From the NCBI GenBank assembly GCA_036742455.1, contig DAINQU010000002.1:124001-188000 (forward strand): a stretch of DNA of 64,000 bases. Direction: 5' to 3'. This document shows, piece by piece, positions 1 through 6,794 of the stretch. This stretch comes from CAIKZZ01 sp036742455 (lineage in GTDB: Bacteria > Pseudomonadota > Gammaproteobacteria > Steroidobacterales > Steroidobacteraceae). The notes beneath the pieces are model-generated. The model worked only from the letters and a program-made list of their open reading frames with translations, was not told where the DNA came from and ran no database searches. Numbering within the stretch: the first letter of the stretch is position 1; each line of letters begins with the position of its first letter. The translations under genes and the position numbers were made by a program.

Positions 1-584
1 CTGAGATCAACAAGGCCGTGCGCTGCTTCGATGGCCGCGACCATCGCGCGGCCCGTCTCCGTCAGGCCGCGGTTCTCGGCCACCATGGAGCCGTCACCGA
101 GTTGATTGCGGACGTTGTAAGTCAACTGAAAGACCCTTACGCCGCCGCTCACAAATTCTTGAACGCGTGCGGGATCGGTCCCCAGCATGGCGCCGTTCTG
201 AAAGCCCAAAATAACGCCGAGTCGTCGCTGCTGCCGACACACCGTCAAATCGCGTACGTGTTGCACCAAGCGCAGATCCGGGTGACCCGCGATCAACGTC
301 TGCCAGCGCGCGAGGTCACGCACCGTCGTCTCGTACGGATCCTCCGGTCCCATCACATAGCCGATCGTTTGGTTGAACGCGTACAAGCCGCTGGCGTAGG
401 CGTCGCGCACGGCGCGGGCATCGATCCCGTAGGTCGGCGGGCCGTCGGGCGTCGCACTGTTGGGATTGGAAATCCCGCCCAAGAGATCAATGGTGGCCGG
501 CGGCCATCGTGGCGAAGCGATCGCGACATCGCTGCCGAACACAGCGGCGGCGGCACTGACCTGCAGGAACTGACGGCGGTTCAT
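1..584 (-). CDS. Membrane dipeptidase (peptidase M19), 3' end missing
   Basis: Only the N-terminal ~194 residues are present; the gene runs off the left edge. The start ATG gives MNRRQFLQVSAAAAVFGSD, a twin-arginine (RRQFLQ) signal peptide, so the product is probably exported folded by Tat. The conserved M19 core is visible: VILGFQNGAMLGTD at about residues 130-143, then GVRVFQLTYN, and ENRGLTETGRAMV leading towards the metal-ligand histidine, which lies beyond the edge. M19 enzymes are zinc hydrolases of dipeptides, often with D- or dehydro residues. The start overlaps the stop of the upstream amidohydrolase by 4 bp (ATGA), so it is the last visible gene of a translationally coupled operon with a flavoprotein and a transporter. 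Family assignment is firm; substrate unknown. Confidence 0.85.
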   Translation of the reverse strand, partial: MNRRQFLQVSAAAAVFGSDVAIASPRWPPATIDLLGGISNPNSATPDGPPTYGIDARAVRDAYASGLYAFNQTIGYVMGPEDPYETTVRDLARWQTLIAGHPDLRLVQHVRDLTVCRQQRRLGVILGFQNGAMLGTDPARVQEFVSGGVRVFQLTYNVRNQLGDGSMVAENRGLTETGRAMVAAIEAAHGLVDL

Positions 585-1930
585 GGGCGTCCTTGGGTGG
601 GCGGCGTGTCGGGGGTCGAACGATCGCCCGCACGGTCGGGTACCTCGCGGCCGCGATGCACGACGCGATCCAGACTCTCAAGGTGCGCAAGGTCACGCCC
701 CGGGTCCGCCCGCAGGAACAGGAAATCGGCGGTGTAGTGCGCGGCGATCCGACCGAGCGTGTCGCCCGCGCCGAGAGCGGCCGCTGACCCCTCGGTGGCC
801 GCGCGTAACGCGGCGGCGGGCGTCAGCCCCACATCGTCGACGAGCGCGTGCAATTCGTCGTACAGGGCGGGTGTCGTCTGTCCGTCCGGCACGTCGTGAT
901 CGGTGCCGGCGGCGAGGGGCACACCGAGCGCCACGAGGCGTCCGGTGAGCGCCGCGGCCAGCTGTCGCGTACAGCCGCGACGGCCCGCCGGTAGGTGTGT
1001 GGGGTACACGGTGACCGTGGCGTCCAAGACCGACCCGGCGGCGGCGAGGGCGCGCCCGTACGCCGCAATCTGCGGATCGGCGAGGTCGAAGGTGGTGTAA
1101 TCCGGTTCGTCTGCGTGGCCGTAGCGCTGCTTCTGCGGCTCCAAGACGGCCCGGGCGAGCATACAGACGTGCGAGACGGAGGTCGCGCCGACCGAATCCC
1201 ACGGCGTCGCCGGATACACCGCGAGATGGGTCCAGACCGGAAAGTGAGCGTCGTGGGCAGCCGCGATCAGCCCGCGGACGGTCTTGGCCGGGAGATTGGC
1301 GTAGATCTTCAGACCGCTCGCGCCCGACCCCTCCGCCAACGCGACCACGCGCGGCAGGTCATCACCGGGGACGACGGCGTGCATCCACGGCGCCGTTCCG
1401 GGCTCGAGCCCGACGCTCGCCGCGTGGGTACGCGGGTCTGAAAAGAAGTCGGCCCCGGCGACCAGTGCGCTGTAGCGTATGTCCGGGCTCGCGATCTCAT
1501 GGGCGAGGCCCTCGCGTTGCAGTTCGCCGAGCAATCGGGCGTCGCCGGCCATGTCGCGAACCGTGGTCACGCCGCCGTACAGCTCGCGCGCGAGGTCCTG
1601 CCGCGCGCGCCGCAGTCCCGGTTCGGTCGCGTGGTGGGTGTGTGCGTCGATCAGTCCCGGCAGGATGACACGATCGGCCACCGAGACGGTGACAGCACCG
1701 GCCGGTTGCTCATTGATCGCTGTCGGCGTCGCCACCGCGACCGATGTGATCTGCGTGCCGGTGACCGTGACGATCAGCGGTTGATCGGCAAACGCATCCC
1801 AGAGCCGCGACCCGTAGGACGCACGCGCGCCCACGTAACGGGTCGTTGCGATCCCTGACGCCGCGTCCTGCGCCCCCGCGGCCGCGGCCCACAGGGCCAG
1901 CCCGACGCCGATGGCGCTGCCGCAACGCAC
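581..1930 (-). CDS. Secreted metal-dependent amidohydrolase (imidazolonepropionase-like)
   Basis: About 449 residues. The proposed GTG start lies 6 bases after the stop of the MFS gene and yields a Sec-type leader ending in LALWAAAAGAQ; the frame stays open far upstream, but that stretch only shadows the transporter gene. Amidohydrolase-superfamily metal ligands are visible in order: DAHTHH after the short beta-sandwich (VILPGLIDAHTHH), a GLKIY segment, WTHLAVYP, SHVCM and a late GTDHDVPDG aspartate. VILPGLIDAHTHH and the TPAAALRAATE C-terminal helix are typical of the imidazolonepropionase/prolidase-like subgroup, which cleaves cyclic amides or dipeptides. With the dipeptidase immediately downstream and a transporter upstream, a role in degrading an imported or periplasmic amide/peptide is likely; the substrate cannot be read. 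Confidence 0.82.
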   Translation of the reverse strand: MRCGSAIGVGLALWAAAAGAQDAASGIATTRYVGARASYGSRLWDAFADQPLIVTVTGTQITSVAVATPTAINEQPAGAVTVSVADRVILPGLIDAHTHHATEPGLRRARQDLARELYGGVTTVRDMAGDARLLGELQREGLAHEIASPDIRYSALVAGADFFSDPRTHAASVGLEPGTAPWMHAVVPGDDLPRVVALAEGSGASGLKIYANLPAKTVRGLIAAAHDAHFPVWTHLAVYPATPWDSVGATSVSHVCMLARAVLEPQKQRYGHADEPDYTTFDLADPQIAAYGRALAAAGSVLDATVTVYPTHLPAGRRGCTRQLAAALTGRLVALGVPLAAGTDHDVPDGQTTPALYDELHALVDDVGLTPAAALRAATEGSAAALGAGDTLGRIAAHYTADFLFLRADPGRDLAHLESLDRVVHRGREVPDRAGDRSTPDTPPTQGRP

Positions 1931-1935
1931 GGCGC

Positions 1936-3231
1936 TTACCGGCGGGAGGCGCCGGGGGATTCGAGGCCGTGGCCGTTCGGCCCGCGTTCGCGTCGCCACA
2001 GCAGGACAACGGACGTCAATGCGACCAAGCTGACGGCGCCGAAGAAGAGCAGCATGACGGCGTAGCCTTCGGGATGCTCCGCGCCGGCGTGCGCGTGATC
2101 GGCCAAGGCGCCGGCGGCGAGGTTGGATGCCAGGATGCCGAAGGCTTGAATGACGGTGATTACACCGAGTGCGGTACCGAGGCGCTGCGGCTCGACGATG
2201 AGCGTCGTCGACGGCCAGATGATCGCCGGCACCAGCGCCCAACTGATGCCCATGAGCACGGTCGACACCCACGGATTCCAGTCGGTGAGGCCCAAGACCG
2301 CTAACGTGACCGGCAGCAGCACCGTACCAAAGCAGAGGAAGAGGGCGCGGTGCCCGAACCGATCGGCCAGGAGTCCGAACAACGGCGTCGCAAAGATCGC
2401 GGCCAAGAAAACGCCTGAGTTGACTTGACCGGCGGTTTGCAGCGAGAGGTGTTTGGCGTGTTGGAGGTACTCCACCGCATAGGTTTGTCGGAACGGGAAG
2501 AACACCGAGGCGTACAAAACGTGCAGGCCGAGGATGTACCAAAAGGAGGCATCGAACTGAAAGAGTTCCTGCCACCGCGGCAGCCGCTGACCGCTCTCGG
2601 CGGCCGTGGTGCGGGTACGTCGGCCGTCCATCGCCAGGAAAAGCAGCGCCGCGACAAAGCCCATGCCCGTAATACCGACACCGAGCCACAGCGGCGGCTG
2701 CCAGCCCGCGTCATAGAGCGGTTTGGCCCAGGTCGATGACGTGTTGCACATGAACGAGCCGACGCGTGCCAGCGACAAAAACAACGCGGTCGCCAGCGCA
2801 ATGCCCGATCGAGGAAACCACAGCGCCAAGCCGGCAACCAGCGCCATGAAGATCGCGCCTTCGCTGATGCCAAAGAGGAATCGACCGGCCCACATCAAAC
2901 CGTAGGGTTGACCGATCGCCGTGAGCGCGGCCCCCAACACCCCGACGCCCGCGGTCCAGCAGGCCATCCGCGCCGCGCCGAAGCGATCGATCATCACGCC
3001 CCCCAACAGGGCGAGCAGCACGGAGGGCCAGTACATGGCCGCGTTCAAATTGCCGATGTCCGCTTGGGTGAAGCCGCGTTCCCGTCCCAACAGGTCGGCG
3101 AGTTCGCCGATCACATCGGATTCGTAATAGGTCGCGAAGATCGCCAGCGCCGCAAGACCGAGCGCGAACCATCGCCAGCGCGACACCGGGAATTCGTGAC
3201 TGTCGTGGGCGGGATTCGCGGCGGTTGTCAT
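1936..3231 (-). CDS. MFS transporter
   Basis: A 431-residue major facilitator with about 12 hydrophobic segments, starting after a short cytoplasmic leader (SRWRWFALGLAALAIF). The loop 2-3 signature GGVMIDRFGAARM and a central soluble loop (DGRRTRTTAAESGQ) separate two six-helix halves. Its ATG overlaps the stop of the upstream FAD enzyme by 4 bp and its stop lies 6 bases before the amidohydrolase start, so translation is coupled. It resembles the anion:cation symporter/phthalate-type branch that imports organic acids. By context it would import the substrate or take up a product of the flanking hydrolases; the cargo is not deducible. Confidence 0.88.
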   Translation of the reverse strand: MTTAANPAHDSHEFPVSRWRWFALGLAALAIFATYYESDVIGELADLLGRERGFTQADIGNLNAAMYWPSVLLALLGGVMIDRFGAARMACWTAGVGVLGAALTAIGQPYGLMWAGRFLFGISEGAIFMALVAGLALWFPRSGIALATALFLSLARVGSFMCNTSSTWAKPLYDAGWQPPLWLGVGITGMGFVAALLFLAMDGRRTRTTAAESGQRLPRWQELFQFDASFWYILGLHVLYASVFFPFRQTYAVEYLQHAKHLSLQTAGQVNSGVFLAAIFATPLFGLLADRFGHRALFLCFGTVLLPVTLAVLGLTDWNPWVSTVLMGISWALVPAIIWPSTTLIVEPQRLGTALGVITVIQAFGILASNLAAGALADHAHAGAEHPEGYAVMLLFFGAVSLVALTSVVLLWRRERGPNGHGLESPGASRR

Positions 3232-4592
3232 TGGATTCGGGCCCCCTGGCGGATCAGTTCATCCTGCACGGCCTTGATGGTAACCCGATCGACCGCCTCG
3301 TCGAGACGGATCGAGACCGCGGCGGCGACCCCCGCGCCTTGGCCGGCCACGGCACAGCACATCATGTTCCGGGCCGACGCGTGGGAGAGCAGATCGCCGC
3401 CGATGGCCCGACCCGCGACCAAGAGATTGCCCACACCCTTCGGTACCAACGCCCGGTAGGGCACGTGCCAGTAGCGGCCGGTCGTCGGCAGAATCAGCAC
3501 CCCGTAGCCGTCAATGAATTCGGGAAAGATGCCGATCGCATCGTCGAAGCGACCTTGATGGCGGACGTCGGACTCCGTCAGGTTATAAACCGCATCGATC
3601 TTGCGGGTGTCGCGGATGCCGAGCGTCATACCGAAGTTGCGCAACTTCGCGTTCTCACAACCGCCCATGTAATGGCGCAAGGCCTGCATCGCGTGTATGG
3701 CTTGTGCGCGCCCGTCGATCTCGCCGCGCGTGAGGTCGTCCGGGTCGGTACCGTTCAACCCTTGGATATGGACGAGATTGAGATAGGTGAGCTCGCCCGT
3801 GTCCGACATCGTGCCCCAGGTGCCGGCGATCGTTTTGAGATCCGGCGGAATGAGACCGGCCTCGACCGCCTGTGCGAAGGGCTTACGGAGAAACGGCGAG
3901 AACAGATGATCTTCCTTGCCGGAGGTTTCGTAGTCCCACTCGTTGTTACCGGACCAGTCTCCGTACGTTTGGGGATCGGCGTGTACCGCATCGATGAACC
4001 CACGCTTGTCGACCCCCGACATCGAGAACATCACCGACACCGACATCATCTTCTCGCGCGGTGTCATGACGGTGGGCGCGCCGGCCCGATAGGCGAGGTC
4101 GGCGTCGCCCGTGGCGTCAATGACCCGCTTGGCCAGGATCGCCTCTCGACCGGCTTTGCTTTCGGTGTACACGCCGCGTATCTCACCATCGACCAGGATC
4201 GGGCGCACGGCGGTCCGGTGCAGCATCGGGTGGATGCCGGCTTCGGCGACCAATTGGTCGGCCACGTACTTGAACATTTCGGCATCGAGCGCCGAGCTCT
4301 GCGATTGCGGTTCGGGGGCCGTGGCGCCCATCGCATGGGCGCGTCGCTCGAGCTCCGGGCCGATCCCTTCACAGTCAACCGTGCCTTCGCGGCGATACCA
4401 CGCAAAGCCCTCAACACCGACTTGGGTGATGTTGCCCCCGAAGCAGCCGTAGCGCTCCAGGAGGGTTGTGCGCGCGCCGGCGCGCGCTGCCGCTAAGGCG
4501 GCCGAGAGTCCGCCCGGCCCGCTGCCCACGACGAGGACGTCGGTCTCGTGGACAACATCAATGGTACGTGCCGGTTCCAGTAGGGTTTTCAT
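3228..4592 (-). CDS. FAD-dependent oxidoreductase (FAD_oxidored family)
   Basis: 454 residues, first gene of the four-gene minus-strand operon. A Rossmann GxGxxG motif near the N-terminus (VLVVGSGPGGLSAALAAA, about residues 20-37) is followed by ERYGCFGGNITQVGVEG, characteristic of the FAD-dependent oxidoreductase family that includes many uncharacterised dehydrogenases. RVIDATGDADLAYRAGAP and a C-terminal GNLLVAGRAIGGD segment complete the FAD-binding signature. No signal peptide, so it is cytoplasmic. The family acts on varied small molecules. Its 4-bp overlap with the transporter implies joint function; the actual substrate is unknown. Confidence 0.85.
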   Translation of the reverse strand: MKTLLEPARTIDVVHETDVLVVGSGPGGLSAALAAARAGARTTLLERYGCFGGNITQVGVEGFAWYRREGTVDCEGIGPELERRAHAMGATAPEPQSQSSALDAEMFKYVADQLVAEAGIHPMLHRTAVRPILVDGEIRGVYTESKAGREAILAKRVIDATGDADLAYRAGAPTVMTPREKMMSVSVMFSMSGVDKRGFIDAVHADPQTYGDWSGNNEWDYETSGKEDHLFSPFLRKPFAQAVEAGLIPPDLKTIAGTWGTMSDTGELTYLNLVHIQGLNGTDPDDLTRGEIDGRAQAIHAMQALRHYMGGCENAKLRNFGMTLGIRDTRKIDAVYNLTESDVRHQGRFDDAIGIFPEFIDGYGVLILPTTGRYWHVPYRALVPKGVGNLLVAGRAIGGDLLSHASARNMMCCAVAGQGAGVAAAVSIRLDEAVDRVTIKAVQDELIRQGARIQ

Positions 4593-4687
4593 GAGGGATC
4601 ACCGTGGTCTGTGACCCGCCAGTATGCCTGTACTGGATGACAGCCGACGGCATCCGTCGTTGCGAGCGCCGCGACGGTCCGTCGTCG

Positions 4688-6703
4688 TCAGGCGCGGTAC
4701 TGCTCCACGGCGTCGCCCAAGGCCTCCTTGAGATCGCCAAGCCACGGTTCGTAATGGCGCCATTGATCCATGCCTTCGCGATAGATCGGCTGGCGGACCT
4801 GCTCGGAACTCGCGGTTTTGACGCTGCGGACATTCTTATGGAACTCGAGGCATGCCGACTCAAACGGCAGCCCCAAGAAATTCAGAATGCGGCGCACGCT
4901 GCCTTCCAAATCATCGATCACGTCTTCGTGCTGTACGCGCAGCACTTGGCCCGGCAACGCTTCATCCCAGTGGTGCATCAACTCCAAGTACGTCCGGTAA
5001 TAGCGGGCGATGTCGTCGACGCTGTAACAGAACTCCTGACCGCGCGCGAAGAGCTGCTTCAAGTTCCCAAAGCAGCAGGCCATGGGCTCGCGACGGGCAT
5101 CGATGATCTTCGCATTCGGCAGAATGAGCTTGATGAGGCCCACGTGCCGGAAGTTGTTGGGCATCTTGTCGATGAAGTAGGGCTTGTCCGTGCGATAGAT
5201 GCGCGTGTCGTCGATGTACTGTTGACCGAAGCGATGCACCTCCTCGCGGGTGAGCTCCAGGAGCCGTTGCGGATAGCGCGGGTTGTCCATGTCCGGATTG
5301 AGGCCCTGCAATTGCAAGGCATACCGGGGAATGTTCGCCAACTCCTGGGTGCCCTCGACCTGCGAGTGCGAGGCGAGTATTTGTTCAAGCAGCGTCGAGC
5401 CTGCTCGCGGCAGGCCCAGAATGAAAATGGGATCCGCGGCTTGACAGCCCCAGTCCGCGCGCGCTTCAAAGAATTGCCGAGTGCAGACACGCTTCTGCAG
5501 GCGGGTATTTTGTTCCAGGAGATCGGGTCGGTACTTGCTCTCGGCCCGCTTCATCGCGTTTCCGCGCGCGTAGTAGTGCCAACTGGTCTCGTACTCTTTG
5601 CGATCCTCGAAGGCTTTGCCGAGCGCAAAGCAGATGTGGTACCGGTCCATGGCGGAGAGCGTTTCGTCCGCTTCGGCCGCTCGTAGGGCGGCGATATCAC
5701 TGTCACTGAAACGGTACGTCTTGAGGTTGGCGAGGCTCCAATAGGCATCGCCGAAATTCGGCCGTATCGCGATGGCGGCGTGATAAGCCGCGATCGCTTC
5801 GGGGCGCTGTCCCAAGGTCTTGTGCGAGTGACCGATCGAGAGCCACAGATCGGCTGCCGCTCGGGACTGCGGGTCCGTCTGGCCGAGCACTTCGGTGAAG
5901 CGCGCAATGCCATCGGCGTGGTCGCCGAGGCCGACCGCTGCGGTGGCCCGCAGTGTCCGGTAGTCCTTGTTGGTCGGATCGAGGGCGAGCAATCGGTCGA
6001 GCTCGCGTATCGACTCCACGTACTTGTGTCGGTCGAGCAGCACGCAGGCATAGTCGCGCCGCAATTCGATGTAATCCGGATCCATCTCCACAGCGGCTTC
6101 GAGCAGGACCTCGGCCTCGTCGAGAATGTCGCGGCTGATCGCGATACGGGCCAGGAGTCGCATCGCTTCCGGGTGGTCGCCGTGCGTGATTAATTGGGTA
6201 CGCACCAGTTTCTCGGCGGCCATCCAGTCGCCTTCACAGAACATCCCCGTCGCTTTGATCACCGCCGCCGGCATCGCGTTCAGTCGCCGGACGTGCTCCG
6301 CGGCCATGAGGCGCATCGGTTCCTGACGGGCCATCCGATACAAGCCCTCCAGCATGCCCCAGGTGGCCGGTAAGGCCGGGTTGATCCGGACGGCTTGCTC
6401 GTAGGCGTCAACGGCACGGCGCGCGTCCTTAAGGACGACATAGCAATGACCTCGCTCCTGGTAGAGGAGGCTGGAGGTCGGGTGGTGACGTTCCAACGTC
6501 TCCAGCGTCGCGAGGGCGGCGTGGGTGGCTCGATTCTGTCGTTCCGCCAGTGCTTTGAGGTACAGCGCATCCCGGTTCTCGGGAACGGAGGCCGCTAACG
6601 CGGTGGCCGCCGTGACGGCAGCCGCGTAGTCGTGCGCATTCAGCAATTCGCGAATGCGCTGCACTTCCTCTTCAATGGGGGAGAGATTTGAGGTGTTCGA
6701 CAT
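4688..6703 (-). CDS. TPR-repeat sulfotransferase
   Basis: About 671 residues. The first ~400 are tetratricopeptide-like helical pairs (for example YQERGHCYVVLKDARRAVDAYEQAVRINP and LWLSIGHSHKTLGQRPEAIAAYHAAI). The last ~270 are a sulfotransferase domain with the PAPS 5'-phosphosulfate loop ILGLPRAGSTLLEQIL near residues 425-440, and DKMPNNFRHVGLI and DARREPMACCFGN further on. The ATG at 6703 is chosen because GGTGG lies 7-11 bases upstream; an in-frame ATG ten codons earlier falls inside a terminator hairpin. Such proteins commonly sit beside TonB-dependent receptors in sphingomonads and xanthomonads. They are predicted to sulfate a small molecule or tyrosine, but the acceptor is unknown. It follows the TonB receptor gene at 6795-9458. 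Confidence 0.88.
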   Translation of the reverse strand: MSNTSNLSPIEEEVQRIRELLNAHDYAAAVTAATALAASVPENRDALYLKALAERQNRATHAALATLETLERHHPTSSLLYQERGHCYVVLKDARRAVDAYEQAVRINPALPATWGMLEGLYRMARQEPMRLMAAEHVRRLNAMPAAVIKATGMFCEGDWMAAEKLVRTQLITHGDHPEAMRLLARIAISRDILDEAEVLLEAAVEMDPDYIELRRDYACVLLDRHKYVESIRELDRLLALDPTNKDYRTLRATAAVGLGDHADGIARFTEVLGQTDPQSRAAADLWLSIGHSHKTLGQRPEAIAAYHAAIAIRPNFGDAYWSLANLKTYRFSDSDIAALRAAEADETLSAMDRYHICFALGKAFEDRKEYETSWHYYARGNAMKRAESKYRPDLLEQNTRLQKRVCTRQFFEARADWGCQAADPIFILGLPRAGSTLLEQILASHSQVEGTQELANIPRYALQLQGLNPDMDNPRYPQRLLELTREEVHRFGQQYIDDTRIYRTDKPYFIDKMPNNFRHVGLIKLILPNAKIIDARREPMACCFGNLKQLFARGQEFCYSVDDIARYYRTYLELMHHWDEALPGQVLRVQHEDVIDDLEGSVRRILNFLGLPFESACLEFHKNVRSVKTASSEQVRQPIYREGMDQWRHYEPWLGDLKEALGDAVEQYRA

Positions 6704-6714
6704 GGGCAATCCAC

Positions 6715-6747
6715 CAATAAAAAAGGCGGGCATTGCTGCCCGCCTTT
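6715..6747 (-). terminator. Rho-independent terminator after the TonB receptor gene
   Basis: On the minus strand an 11-bp perfect stem (AAAGGCGGGCA / TGCCCGCCTTT, plus-strand 6722-6732 and 6737-6747) with a TTGC-side tetraloop is followed by a T-rich run (plus strand AATAAAAAA). It lies 48 bases past the receptor stop and only about 11 bases before the sulfotransferase start, so the downstream gene needs read-through or its own promoter. Confidence 0.85.
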
Positions 6748-6794
6748 GAGTTTACCGCAACCGGCTGAGCCGGCTGCGGCAAGCAGCGCGTCAA

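Noticed and set aside
1931..2689. A much longer amidohydrolase starting near 2689 (702 residues)
   Set aside because: The extra 250 residues are Arg/Pro-rich nonsense read opposite codon phase within the MFS gene; the signal peptide and domain begin at the GTG at 1930.
6704..6733. Earlier start (MPAFFIGG...) for the TPR-sulfotransferase
   Set aside because: These codons lie in the terminator stem and T-run; the ATG at 6703 has the ribosome-binding site.
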